In this document: in pieces, positions 36,402-45,369 of the stretch
Position numbering within the stretch: the stretch's first letter is position 1
How the letters are laid out: every line of letters starts with the position of its first letter
Assembly: GCF_029457495.1 (NCBI RefSeq)
Contig: NZ_CP120361.1
Span: 1,566,001-1,630,000, forward strand
Source of the DNA: Chelativorans sp. AA-79
GTDB taxonomy: Bacteria > Pseudomonadota > Alphaproteobacteria > Rhizobiales > Rhizobiaceae
Direction of reading: 5' to 3'
Length of the DNA stretch: 64,000 nt
Position numbers and translations under genes: made by a program
The notes under the pieces: generated by a model
Seen by the model: the letters and a program-made list of their open reading frames with translations, nothing else
Database searches by the model: none
Told to the model about the DNA's origin: nothing

Positions 36402-37086
36402 CGACCTGCCGGTCACGATCGATGATCTCGGTGCCTGGCGCAATCGCCACATCGAGTGCGATCCCGGCGACGCCGCGCACACCCTCTGCCAATGCGGCCA
36501 GCGCCTGGCGCTCGGCTTCGGACCCGACCGAGCCCCGCAGGCGAACCGTTCCCGCTTTGACTTTGACTTCGATCTGGTCATCACCAAGCCCGAGATCCTG
36601 ATTCAACCGCGCGCGAACACTCCGCTCGATCGCCGCGTCGCCAAGCGCCGTGGCATCCTTGGGCGCCGAACAGATCAATTTGAGGAGGTCGCGGCGGGAG
36701 ACGATGCCTACGACGCGATCCCCGCGGAGCACCGGAACCCGCTTGATCCCATGCCTGGCCATGAGCTCGGCTATGTGGTCGGCGGACGCATCCTCGGTCA
36801 CAGCCACCACGTCCGGAGACATGACATGGCCGACCTTCCAGCCGTGGCCATGGAGATAGCCTCGTGCCCTTGTCTCCGGGGGCAGTTCCTCGCCAGCCTT
36901 CACATTGCCCAATTCGCAACGACGGAGCAGGTCCCCTTCCGTGATGATTCCCACGAGCCGGCCATCGTCGGCAAGCACCGGCAGGCCGCTCAGATCATGG
37001 TCCAGCATGATCTGTGCAGCATGCTTGATGCTGTTCTCGGCGGACACCGTGACGCATCGGGTGGACATCAGGTCCTTGGCTCGCAT
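36349..37086 (-). CDS. Two-CBS plus BON domain protein
   Basis: The 245-residue protein has tandem CBS motifs (DLMSTRCVTVSAE..., HVMSPDVVAVTEDAS...) at residues 3-145 and a BON domain at about 155-222 (AGTVRLRGSVGSEAERQ). CBS pairs bind adenine nucleotides and BON domains bind hydrophobic ligands or membranes, so it may sense energy state. ATG 37086 is used; the longer frame runs into the promoter. A FNR-like dyad is 80 bases upstream. Confidence 0.9.
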   Translation of the reverse strand: MRAKDLMSTRCVTVSAENSIKHAAQIMLDHDLSGLPVLADDGRLVGIITEGDLLRRCELGNVKAGEELPPETRARGYLHGHGWKVGHVMSPDVVAVTEDASADHIAELMARHGIKRVPVLRGDRVVGIVSRRDLLKLICSAPKDATALGDAAIERSVRARLNQDLGLGDDQIEVKVKAGTVRLRGSVGSEAERQALAALAEGVRGVAGIALDVAIAPGTEIIDRDRQVVSSDRPRFHSVASCAGC

Positions 37087-37165
37087 TTTCGCCTCCGCGT
37101 ATGGCTCCTTGCCCGGGCATGCCCGGTGATCTCGTGCACATTCGCAGAGAGGTGCGACCCGTGCC

Positions 37166-37179
37166 TTGATCCCGGTCAA
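37166..37179. promoter_or_regulatory. FNR/FixK box upstream of the CBS-BON gene
   Basis: TTGATCCCGGTCAA lies 80 bases before the CBS-BON start; one half-site is perfect. Confidence 0.73.
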
Positions 37180-37207
37180 GGCAACCCACAAGGCACTATT
37201 GCTGTGC

Positions 37208-39850
37208 TCAAGACGCCTTTGTGGCGAGACGTAGATGGTGCCTGCCGTCCCACATCTTCTCGAATTCCATGACGGCGAGGAGCGCGGATGCGGCCAGCAG
37301 GAGGGCGGTCCATTCGAAAAGGGAGACGGGTGCAACCTGCAACACGCCGCTCAGCCAGGGAATGTACATGGCTCCGATATGGAGTGCCTGCGCCGCGAGC
37401 ACTCCAAGCACCAGGAGCGGGTTGGAGAGGAGCCGCTGGCGGAACACTGAATGATGCTCTGACCGGCTGTTGAAGGTTTGGAAATTCTCGAAGAGAACGA
37501 ACAGAAGAAGGAGCAGATTGCGTGCCTCGGCCTCTCCGTAGCCCTGCTGGAGCAGCCAGTAAAACACCGCGAAACCGCCCAGTCCCATGACGAGGGTCGA
37601 ATGCCAGATGCGGCGGATCATGACGCGATCGAAAATGGACTCGTTCGGACTGCGTGGCGGATAGGAAAGCTCGTCGCCTTCGGCTTTCTCCGCTGCCAGG
37701 GCGACGTCCTGGATACCGTTGGTCACGAGGTTCAGCCAAAGGAGTTGCACCGGCAGGAGCGGCATCGGCAGGCCCAGGGGAAAGGCAAGCAGGAACAGGA
37801 CGACCTCGGCCGCGCCCGTCGAGACGAGCATGAAGACCACCTTGCGGATATTCGCGTAGGCGACCCGCCCCTCCCGCACGCCGGCAACGATAGAGGCGAA
37901 ATTGTCGTCGGTCAGGATGATATCGGCGCTTTCCTTGGCGACGTCCGTGCCCTTGCGCCCCATCGCGACGCCGACATGGGCGTGCTTCAGCGCTGGCGCA
38001 TCATTGACGCCATCTCCCGTCACCGCCACGAAATGCCCGTTGCGGGCCAGTGACAGCACGATCGACAGCTTCTGCGCCGGGTCCACGCGCGCATAGATGC
38101 GGGCCTGGCCGGTCAGGCGGTCGAGAGCGTCCGGCCCTTCCGCTTCCGCTCGGCGAATGTCCTGGCCGGTCACCACCTGATCGGGTGAGAACTGCAGGCC
38201 CGCATCCCGGGCGATCGCGCCTGCGGTTCCCGGATCGTCGCCCGTGACCATGACCACCTCGATGCCGGCTGCGTAGCAGTCGCGTATCGCGTCCGGCACT
38301 TCCGGCCGCACCGGGTCCTGCATGCCGGCGAAGCCAAGGAAGACAAGGTCGACGAGGTGGTGGTGGCCATATTGGCTTTCCGGCTCGGATGCGATCTCGC
38401 CTTCGGCGAAGGCGAGCACGCGCAGTCCGCGCGCGGCCATCTCCTCCTTCTGCCGGACGAGGGCTTCGCGGTCGATCGCAAAAGCGGAGCCGCCCGCGTT
38501 CATGCGGTCGCACATGGCGATAAGCGTTTCAGGAGCGCCTTTCACGAACACGCGGGTGCACGTCTTGCCTTGATGGAAGGAGGCCGCGAATTTCAGATCG
38601 GGCTCATAGGGAATGCGGGTGAGAAGAGGATAGGTCTGCGTCGCCTCTTCAAGAGCCATTCCGGCTTCATGTGCTGCCGCAAGCAGCGCAATATCGACAG
38701 TATCGCCATAACCCTTCCAACCGTCGCCGTCCTGCACAAGACGCGCTTCGTTGGGCAGGGCAGCCGCCTTCAGGAGCCGCGTGATCCGCTCCCTTCCTTG
38801 TTCCGTAAAGGCGTGGAGCGCGTTATCGGACTCCCCTCGGCCATCCCCTTGCCTGAAGGCAACGCGGGTTCCATCAGGCAGGCTGATATCGGTGACCGTC
38901 AGCTGGTTCATGGTCAGCGTGCCGGTCTTGTCCGTGGCGATCATCGTGCAGGAGCCGAGCGATTCGATCGCCGGCATCCTGCGCACGATGACGTTCGCGG
39001 ACGCCATCCGCCGCATGCCGATCGCCAGGGCAACGGAGATCGCCACCGGCAGACCTTCCGGTATGGCCGATACGGCAAGACCGATGGCCATCAGAAAGAG
39101 GTCGGAGTACGGCATTGCCCTGATCAGGCCGACACCGACCAGGGCTGCAATCGCCACCACCACGGCGATGGCGATAATCCGGGAGAATTTTTCAAGCCGG
39201 ATCATCAGTGGAGGCTGCGAGACCGATGGCTTGCCGATCTGCTCTGCAATCTTGCCGAGTTCGGTTGCCGTTCCGGTGGCTGTCACCAGCCCGCGTCCGC
39301 GTCCGCGCGTGACCATGCTTCCAGCAAAGGCTGTTGCGCGGCCCCTCGAGGCGACCTTTTTCACCGGTGCGGACTCACCGGTGAGCAGCGACTCGTCGCA
39401 CTGTAGATCCTCCGTCTGAAGAAGCTCCATATCGGCGGGCACGCGCGCCCCCGCCTCGAGCAGTACGAGATCTCCGGGAACGAGCTGGCGCGCGTCCATC
39501 TGGCGTACCGTCCCATCGCGCAGGACCGTGGCGTGCGGCTCCTCCAGGTTGCGCAGAGCTGCCGCCGCCCGGCCAGCCGAATGTTCTTGTACCGCGCCGA
39601 TGATGCCGTTGAGCAAGAGCACGGCGCCGATGAAGATCGCGTCTTTCAAGTCGCTCATAACCAGCGAGACGACAGCCGCCGCAAGCAGAATATAGATGAG
39701 CGGGCTCAGGAATTGGCGCAGGAAAACGCGAAGGAGAGATGCGGCCCGCGGTTGCGGCAGGGCGTTGGGCCCGAAGCGCGCCAGGCGTTCGGCCGCTTGC
39801 GCGTCGCTCAATCCGGCCGTTGGCTGCCAAGGCGGCGTAACCACAGACAT
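37208..39850 (-). CDS. P2-type cation-transporting ATPase (Ca2+/SERCA-like)
   Basis: The 880-residue protein has the P2A/PacL layout: N-terminal cation-ATPase domain (LSDAQAAERLARFGPNALP), actuator TGESAPVKK, phosphorylation motif DKTGTLTMNQ, TGDGVNDAPALKHAHVGVAMG, and a four-helix C-terminal domain. Likely Ca2+ or another divalent cation is exported, but the ion is not proven. It follows the Usp gene by 16 bases, so both probably come from the boxes at 40771 or 40806. It is placed with stress proteins, as in the Usp/P-ATPase pair at 17.7-20.5 kb. Confidence 0.92.
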   Translation of the reverse strand: MSVVTPPWQPTAGLSDAQAAERLARFGPNALPQPRAASLLRVFLRQFLSPLIYILLAAAVVSLVMSDLKDAIFIGAVLLLNGIIGAVQEHSAGRAAAALRNLEEPHATVLRDGTVRQMDARQLVPGDLVLLEAGARVPADMELLQTEDLQCDESLLTGESAPVKKVASRGRATAFAGSMVTRGRGRGLVTATGTATELGKIAEQIGKPSVSQPPLMIRLEKFSRIIAIAVVVAIAALVGVGLIRAMPYSDLFLMAIGLAVSAIPEGLPVAISVALAIGMRRMASANVIVRRMPAIESLGSCTMIATDKTGTLTMNQLTVTDISLPDGTRVAFRQGDGRGESDNALHAFTEQGRERITRLLKAAALPNEARLVQDGDGWKGYGDTVDIALLAAAHEAGMALEEATQTYPLLTRIPYEPDLKFAASFHQGKTCTRVFVKGAPETLIAMCDRMNAGGSAFAIDREALVRQKEEMAARGLRVLAFAEGEIASEPESQYGHHHLVDLVFLGFAGMQDPVRPEVPDAIRDCYAAGIEVVMVTGDDPGTAGAIARDAGLQFSPDQVVTGQDIRRAEAEGPDALDRLTGQARIYARVDPAQKLSIVLSLARNGHFVAVTGDGVNDAPALKHAHVGVAMGRKGTDVAKESADIILTDDNFASIVAGVREGRVAYANIRKVVFMLVSTGAAEVVLFLLAFPLGLPMPLLPVQLLWLNLVTNGIQDVALAAEKAEGDELSYPPRSPNESIFDRVMIRRIWHSTLVMGLGGFAVFYWLLQQGYGEAEARNLLLLLFVLFENFQTFNSRSEHHSVFRQRLLSNPLLVLGVLAAQALHIGAMYIPWLSGVLQVAPVSLFEWTALLLAASALLAVMEFEKMWDGRHHLRLATKAS

Positions 39851-39866
39851 TTCGATGCCCGTAATT

Positions 39867-40703
39867 CTAGCGTGCCATGAAGACGGGCAGATCCGCTTCC
39901 TCGATCATGAAGCGAGTGACACCGCCGAAAATCCTCTGGCGCAGGCGCGAGTGACCGTAGGCGCCCATCACGACCATGTCTGCCGCCATATCCACCGCAT
40001 GCCTGCGCAGCGTCTCCGCGATGGGCTGACCGCCGCTCGGGAGCCGGTCGATGGTGATCTTTGCGCCGTGGTGGGCGAGATAGGCTGCAAGGTCCGTTCC
40101 GGGCTCAATGTTCAGGCCGTCTTCGGTTGCCCGCGGATCGATCATCGTGAGATGGACGTCCTCCGCACCGGTCAGCAGTGGAAGGGCTTCACGTGCGGCA
40201 CGGGTGGCCTCGGGGCCGCCATCCCACGCGAGCAGGATCTTTTTCGGCAGCAAGGTCGCGCCGGCGGCATCCGGGATGAGCAGAACGGGGATCTGGGACT
40301 CGTACAGGGAACCTTTCAGGACCATGGTTTTCAGATCCTCGTCGCTGTTGAGTTCCGGGCCGATCAGGGTGACATCGGCATATCGGCTCCGTCGGCCGAC
40401 CATATCGTCGGTCCAGCCCCGCTCGACATATTCGCCGTCCACATCGGCCGAAAGCTCGCTCTGGGCGAGAATCGCCGTCACCTCCTTCACCCGCGCATGG
40501 AGCCGGTCGATCTCAGCCTGACGGTCTTGCAGCCAAGCTTCCGTCATCACCGCGGCGTATTCGCTGGTTGGTGGCGGGACGGCAATCGAAAGCACCAGGA
40601 CTGCAAGGTGGGCGTCGATCTGTCGGGACAGATCGATCGCCAACCGCAAGTCGCCATCGGAATGCTCGACACTGACCACGCTCAGTACGGTTTTGAAGGT
40701 CAT
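39867..40703 (-). CDS. Tandem universal stress protein (UspA family)
   Basis: The 278-residue protein has two Usp domains. The C-terminal motif is MVVMGAYGHSRLRQRIFGG. Start ATG 40703 has AGGAG at 6-base spacing; a GTG one codon earlier is less likely. It is 16 bases upstream of the cation ATPase gene. Three such proteins occur in 21 kb of this window, in each case beside an ATPase or cytochrome. Confidence 0.92.
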   Translation of the reverse strand: MTFKTVLSVVSVEHSDGDLRLAIDLSRQIDAHLAVLVLSIAVPPPTSEYAAVMTEAWLQDRQAEIDRLHARVKEVTAILAQSELSADVDGEYVERGWTDDMVGRRSRYADVTLIGPELNSDEDLKTMVLKGSLYESQIPVLLIPDAAGATLLPKKILLAWDGGPEATRAAREALPLLTGAEDVHLTMIDPRATEDGLNIEPGTDLAAYLAHHGAKITIDRLPSGGQPIAETLRRHAVDMAADMVVMGAYGHSRLRQRIFGGVTRFMIEEADLPVFMAR

Positions 40704-40770
40704 CACACGCTCCTTGGATGCTGAATTTCCACCTTGTCGCTTTCCTTACTGCGAATGAGCGGCGCGCCCT

Positions 40771-40784
40771 TTGCGCTGAATCAA
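40771..40784. promoter_or_regulatory. FNR/FixK-type box upstream of the Usp-ATPase pair
   Basis: TTGCGCTGAATCAA lies 68 bases before the Usp start; a hybrid of NnrR-type and FNR-type halves. Confidence 0.65.
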
Positions 40785-40805
40785 GCAGCGGAGTCGCCGG
40801 GGCGA

Positions 40806-40819
40806 TTGACCCCGATCAA
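40806..40819. promoter_or_regulatory. FNR/FixK box upstream of the 129-residue gene
   Basis: TTGACCCCGATCAA lies 60 bases before ATG 40879 and 22 bases from the box at 40771, so divergent genes may be controlled by a pair of boxes. Confidence 0.72.
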
Positions 40820-40878
40820 GGAGGAGTGCCTCGGAACGCGGAAGAATACGCCAACGCATCACCGACTGGAGAGACGCT

Positions 40879-41268
40879 ATGACTGTCACGACCGCTCACC
40901 TGAGCGAGAAATTCCGCCATGTGAGGCTCGAGCTTGCACGCGAAAAAGGCCACCCGCAGGGTGATCGTGCTCATGGATACGATCTTGTCGTTCCGCTCGA
41001 AGACGACGGCAACCTTGATGCAAAGGAGTGCGTGAAGCACCAGGCGAACTGCCGTGTGCGCCGCTTCCGTCCCGGCGAGGAGGATCTGGTGGGGCGCCTG
41101 CGACGCAAGCCGGGCGGCCAATGGTACCTCGACTACGGCGAGGGCGAGGATGACGACGAACTCGGTTTTCGCTTCAGCGACGAACGGTTCGTGACCGGCG
41201 AATATGTCTCGATCCTCAGCGACGGCGTGATGCACACTTACCAGGTGAAGCTGGTGGAAAAACTCTGA
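40879..41268 (+). CDS. Conserved-looking hypothetical, 129 residues
   Basis: I do not recognise this soluble protein. It has no signal peptide or membrane segment. Notable stretches are GYDLVVPLEDDG near residue 34, acidic GEGEDDDELGF near 93 and VSILSDGVMHTYQV near the end, with two Cys (KECVKHQANC) that could bind metal. GGAGAG precedes the start at the right distance and the codon use matches its neighbours. The FNR-type box 60 bases upstream suggests a low-oxygen role. It is followed after about 100 bases by the permease gene. Confidence 0.78.
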   Translation: MTVTTAHLSEKFRHVRLELAREKGHPQGDRAHGYDLVVPLEDDGNLDAKECVKHQANCRVRRFRPGEEDLVGRLRRKPGGQWYLDYGEGEDDDELGFRFSDERFVTGEYVSILSDGVMHTYQVKLVEKL

Positions 41269-41367
41269 GGCTCGAATTCTGAACCTGCGGCAATGCACGA
41301 CGGCGATTGGCCTCTTCGGAGACGGCCAGCACTGGCAATCCCGTCGGGTTTCGGGGGCGAGAGCGAT

Positions 41368-42546
41368 ATGCGCCAGCAAAATAGCAAGGCGAAAAAGAAC
41401 AGAACGCCAAAGGCTGTGACCATGATCGAGCGGATGGATTCGAGCGCGGCCAGGATGCTGGTCCTCGTGGCCGCCGCCGCCCTGGGCGTCTACCTCTCCT
41501 ATCGGCTGGCACTGCCATTCCTCCCGGCGCTTGTCTGGGCTGTCGTGCTCGGCGTCCTCATCGCGCCGGTCCAGCCGAAACTCGAAATGCACCTTGGCGC
41601 AAACGTCGCCGCATTCGTCTCGGCGTCGGTGGCTGCCTTGATTGTGATGTTGCTTCTGCTCTTTATCGTGCAGCAGCTTGTCCGGGAGGCTGCCGATGGC
41701 GCCATGAACATCGAAAGAGCGCTGCGGTCGTCCGACTGGCAGAGCATCATCAATGGCGTACCGATACTCTCCACGATTGCTGTATGGCTCGGGGAGCGTC
41801 TCGATCTTGCCGGGATGATGGGTCGGATCGCCCAGTGGCTCACCGCACAAAGTGCAACGCTGTTGCGCGGATCGATCAATCAGGCAATCGTGCTTCTGCT
41901 CGTCTTCTACATGCTCTTCTATTTCCTGCGCGATCGGAAGCTTGCGGTGCACGCCCTGAGAGAATTCTCGCCGCTGAACAGCGACGAGACGGCACATATC
42001 ATCGCTCGTTTCACAGATGCGGTGCATGCCACGGTGTTCGGAACCGTCATGGTCGCCGCCGTTCAGGGCACGTTGGGCGGTCTGATGTTCTGGTTGCTTG
42101 GCCTGCCGGCTCCCGCGTTCTGGGGGCTGGTCATGGGTCTCCTCGCGATCGTGCCCGTGCTGGGTGCGTTCGTGGTCTGGGTCCCCGCAGCCATCTTTCT
42201 TGCCGTGGAAGGCGAGTGGGCTCGTGCTCTTGTTCTGGTTATATGGGGCGGCGTGATAATCGCCACGATCGATAATCTGCTCTACCCGATATTTGTCGGC
42301 AATCGGCTTAAGCTGCACACTGTCCTCGCTTTCATTGGCGCTGTGGGCGGCATCATCCTGTTCGGCGCTTCCGGGCTTGTTCTCGGGCCGGCGACGATTT
42401 CCATTACGTTGGCTCTGATCGCGGTCCTGAAGGGTCGCTTCCAGGGTGAGCCTTTGTCGACGACAGACGGGTCGGAGGTGCCTGATCCAAGCGCCGCAAC
42501 GCGGCTACCGCAGCTTGAGCGTGGCGATCGTGACGCCGGGCTCTGA
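41368..42546 (+). CDS. AI-2E family (PerM-like) membrane protein
   Basis: The protein, about 390 residues, has about eight membrane segments arranged as in PerM/AI-2E transporters: an N-terminal pair (MLVLVAAAALGVYLSY...), a soluble central part (ERLDLAGMMGRIAQWL) and the closing ADSLLY-like block IDNLLYPIFVGNRL. ATG 41368 is the most credible of several possible starts (41293 and 41422 are alternatives). Such proteins export small metabolites or ions; the real substrate is unknown. It follows the 129-residue gene. Its end overlaps the convergent acyl-CoA synthetase gene by 42 bases. Confidence 0.85.
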   Translation: MRQQNSKAKKNRTPKAVTMIERMDSSAARMLVLVAAAALGVYLSYRLALPFLPALVWAVVLGVLIAPVQPKLEMHLGANVAAFVSASVAALIVMLLLLFIVQQLVREAADGAMNIERALRSSDWQSIINGVPILSTIAVWLGERLDLAGMMGRIAQWLTAQSATLLRGSINQAIVLLLVFYMLFYFLRDRKLAVHALREFSPLNSDETAHIIARFTDAVHATVFGTVMVAAVQGTLGGLMFWLLGLPAPAFWGLVMGLLAIVPVLGAFVVWVPAAIFLAVEGEWARALVLVIWGGVIIATIDNLLYPIFVGNRLKLHTVLAFIGAVGGIILFGASGLVLGPATISITLALIAVLKGRFQGEPLSTTDGSEVPDPSAATRLPQLERGDRDAGL

Positions 42547-45186
42547 ATGGTGGGGCGCCAGCTTGAAGCCGAATTCCCTGCCCATCGCGAGCATTTTCGT
42601 GTTCTCGCTGAGGATTAGGCCTTCGATGACGTCCAGGCCGTCTGCCCGCGCATAGTCGATGAGGTGCTTGAGGAGGGCCCAACCCAGCCCTCGTCCCTGC
42701 AGGTCGGTGCGGACGAGAAGGCCGTACTCGGCTGTTTCCTTGTCCGGATCGGAAGACAGGCGCACGATGCCGGCAAGTTCGCCCGTGTCCTTCCGCAGAG
42801 CGACGAAGGCGATTTCCCGCTCGTAGTCGAGCTGGGTGAGCCGCAGAAGCATCTCGTCGGGAAAATGCCGGCGCGGCGCGAGGAAGCGGAACCTGATGTC
42901 TTCCGGTGACACCTTCGCGAGGAAGGCGGGATATAGCGCGACATCCGCTGGCTTGATGGGGCGCAGATGATATTCCTCTCCGCCGAGAACCAGGTCTTTT
43001 TCCCAGGCGGCGGGGTAGGGCCGGATCGCGAGCGCGGGATTGGGGCCGGTCGATTCGACATCCTTCGGCTCGATCTCAACGCGCGCATCGAGCGCGATAA
43101 TGCCTTCGCTGTCGGCAAGCAGCGGGTTGATATCCATCGAGACGATGCAGGGGAAATCGACGATCAGTTGCGACAAGGCGTTCAGCGCCCGGACGATGGC
43201 CTGGCGATCGGCAGGGGGTCGGTCGCGATAGCCGGCGAGCAGCCGGCCGATGCGCGTGCGGTCGATCAGGTCGCCGGAAAGCACACTGTCGAGCGGGGGG
43301 AGGGCGATCGCGGTATCGTCCAGAATCTCCACGGCCGTGCCGCCCGCGCCGAACAGCACAGTCGGACCGAAAATGGGGTCGCGGCCGACACCGAGGATGG
43401 CCTCCTGCGCTCGCTTCCTGGCAACCATCGGCTGCACGACGAAGCCATCGATCTTTCCGGCGTCTCCGGTCTTCCGCAAGCGCTGTTCGATTTCACGGAC
43501 CGCCGCGACCGCGGCTTCGGGCGTGGCGATGTCGAGCACCACGCCGCCAACATCCGATTTGTGGCTGATCTCCTTGGAGAGCAGCTTGACGACGATCTTC
43601 TCAGATTGCTTGAGCAGGCGCTTCGCCGCTTTTCCCGCTTCGTTGCCCGTGCGAACGACGATCGTTTCCGGGACCGGGATTTCGTAGGCCTCGATCACTG
43701 CCTTGGCTTCTGGCTCAGTGAGCATGCGCCGGCCTTCAGAGGCGGCATTCCGGAAGACATCCAAGACAGCCTCGCGATCGCCGCGCACGTCTTCGCCGCG
43801 GCTTGAGGGCACGCGCATCAGGGCCTTCTGCGCCCGCGACCAGTCGCTGAGGTATGAGACCGCGGCGGCTGCCGCCGCGGGGCTCTCGAAGCTTGCGATC
43901 CCCGCTTCCTGCAGGACGCGGCGGCCTTCCCGCGCGGTCTTCTCGCCCAGCCAGCAGGTAAGAACGGGCTTACCGTTGATCATTCCTTCTTTCGCAAGCC
44001 GTGCGACGGCCTGCGCCGCCTCGGCGGGGGAGGCGAGCCCCGTGGGACAGTTCATCACCAGCAGCGCATCGGTTCCTGGATCCTCCGCGACCGCTGCCAC
44101 GGCGGCGCTGTAGCGCTCGGCGGGTGCGTCGCCGATGATGTCGACGGGATTGGCGCGCGACCAGTTCGCGGGCAGGGCCTTGTCCAGCTTGTCGACCGTC
44201 TCCTGGGAGAGCGTGGCAAGCTCGGCACCCAGGTCTGCCAGCCTGTCGACGGCGAGCACGCCGGCGCCTCCGCCATTGGTGATGATCCCCACCCGCGACC
44301 GCTCGAGCTTGGGGAAGCGGGCGACTGTCTCCGCTGCATCGAAAAGCTCGCGGAGGCCGCGCACGCGAAGGATGCCGGCGCGACCGAGCGCCGCTTCGAC
44401 CACCTTGTCAGAGCCGGAAAGGGCGCCGGTGTGGGTGGTTGCAGCCTTTGCCGCGGCGGAATGCCTGCCTGCCTTCACGGCAATGACGGGCTTGAGGCGC
44501 GCGGCCGCGCGAGCCGCCGACATGAATTTGCGCGGGTTGGGAATGCTTTCGAGATAGAGCAGGATGGCGCGTGTCCTGGCGTCGCCTGCAAGCAGGTCGA
44601 GATAGTCGCCGGCATCCACATCGGCCATATCACCCAGCGAGACGACATGCGAGAAACCGATCCCTTCATCCGCCGCCCAGTCGATGAGCGTTGTCGCGAT
44701 CGCTCCGGATTGCGACAGGAGGGCGATACCTCCGGCTTGGGGGTTCATATGGGCAAAGCTTGCATTGAGCTTCGCGGGCGGGACGATCAGGCCCACCGTA
44801 TTGGGACCGATGACGCGGAAGAGGTATGGCTTCGCCGCGTCGAGCATGGCCTGGCGGAGGCCGTTCTCGCGTGTCAGGCCGGCGCTGATCACCACTGCCG
44901 TGCGCGTTCCCTTCTTCCCCAGCGCGCCAATGATGCCCGGGACCGTCTTGGGTGGGGTGGCGATCACTGCCAGATCGGGTGCTGCCGGCAGTTCATCAGC
45001 AGTTGCATAGCAGCGCCGGCCGTCGATCTCCCGGTATTTCGGATTGACCGGCCAGACGCCGCCCTCGAAGCCACCCGCGACAATGTTTTCAAGAACAATC
45101 CGGCCAACGGAGCCCTGCCGGACGGAGGCACCGAAGACAGCCACCGACTTCGGATCGACCGCATGTTCGAGATTGCGGATGGTCAT
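42505..45186 (-). CDS. ADP-forming acyl-CoA synthetase fused to GNAT acetyltransferase
   Basis: The 893-residue protein combines a CoA-binding domain (GASVRQGSVGRIVLENI), a succinyl-CoA-ligase-like domain with the phosphohistidine block TTHTGALSGSD, an ATP-grasp domain (residues about 490-700) and a C-terminal GNAT acetyltransferase (residues about 735-893). Such enzymes interconvert acyl-CoA + ADP + Pi with acid + ATP + CoA; the same layout is in Pat-type protein acetyltransferases. Here an energy role beside ackA is plausible, but an acetylation regulator is equally possible. A FNR-type box is 57 bases upstream. Confidence 0.92.
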   Translation of the reverse strand: MTIRNLEHAVDPKSVAVFGASVRQGSVGRIVLENIVAGGFEGGVWPVNPKYREIDGRRCYATADELPAAPDLAVIATPPKTVPGIIGALGKKGTRTAVVISAGLTRENGLRQAMLDAAKPYLFRVIGPNTVGLIVPPAKLNASFAHMNPQAGGIALLSQSGAIATTLIDWAADEGIGFSHVVSLGDMADVDAGDYLDLLAGDARTRAILLYLESIPNPRKFMSAARAAARLKPVIAVKAGRHSAAAKAATTHTGALSGSDKVVEAALGRAGILRVRGLRELFDAAETVARFPKLERSRVGIITNGGGAGVLAVDRLADLGAELATLSQETVDKLDKALPANWSRANPVDIIGDAPAERYSAAVAAVAEDPGTDALLVMNCPTGLASPAEAAQAVARLAKEGMINGKPVLTCWLGEKTAREGRRVLQEAGIASFESPAAAAAAVSYLSDWSRAQKALMRVPSSRGEDVRGDREAVLDVFRNAASEGRRMLTEPEAKAVIEAYEIPVPETIVVRTGNEAGKAAKRLLKQSEKIVVKLLSKEISHKSDVGGVVLDIATPEAAVAAVREIEQRLRKTGDAGKIDGFVVQPMVARKRAQEAILGVGRDPIFGPTVLFGAGGTAVEILDDTAIALPPLDSVLSGDLIDRTRIGRLLAGYRDRPPADRQAIVRALNALSQLIVDFPCIVSMDINPLLADSEGIIALDARVEIEPKDVESTGPNPALAIRPYPAAWEKDLVLGGEEYHLRPIKPADVALYPAFLAKVSPEDIRFRFLAPRRHFPDEMLLRLTQLDYEREIAFVALRKDTGELAGIVRLSSDPDKETAEYGLLVRTDLQGRGLGWALLKHLIDYARADGLDVIEGLILSENTKMLAMGREFGFKLAPHHSEPGVTIATLKLR

Positions 45187-45242
45187 GGGAGGTCCGCCTC
45201 TTGTTATCTGTCCAACTCTATCGGCACCACATCACGAGAGCC

Positions 45243-45256
45243 TTGCGCATGATCAA
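45243..45256. promoter_or_regulatory. FNR/FixK-type box upstream of the acyl-CoA synthetase
   Basis: TTGCGCATGATCAA lies 57 bases before the start at 45186. Confidence 0.65.
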
Positions 45257-45298
45257 GGGAAGAAGAACTCAGTCCGATTTGTTCCCGGCCGCCGGCCT

Positions 45299-45312
45299 TT
45301 GATGCCGGTCAA
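45299..45312. promoter_or_regulatory. FNR/FixK box upstream of the flavoprotein gene
   Basis: TTGATGCCGGTCAA lies 58 bases before ATG 45370. The pair with the box at 45243 mirrors the paired boxes at 40771 and 40806. Confidence 0.72.
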
Positions 45313-45369
45313 GGCGGTTCCCGGCTCGGAGGTATTGTTTCCGGTAGATTCCAAACCCAGGAAGCGCCC

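Noticed and set aside
36400..36430. Possible FNR-like box near CGGTCACGATCGATGATC
   Set aside because: Neither half-site reaches TTGNN or NNCAA and it lies inside a coding region.
34842..36587. Minus-strand open frame of 581 codons opposite the glucan phosphorylase
   Set aside because: The plus strand has all phosphorylase motifs; the antisense product has none.
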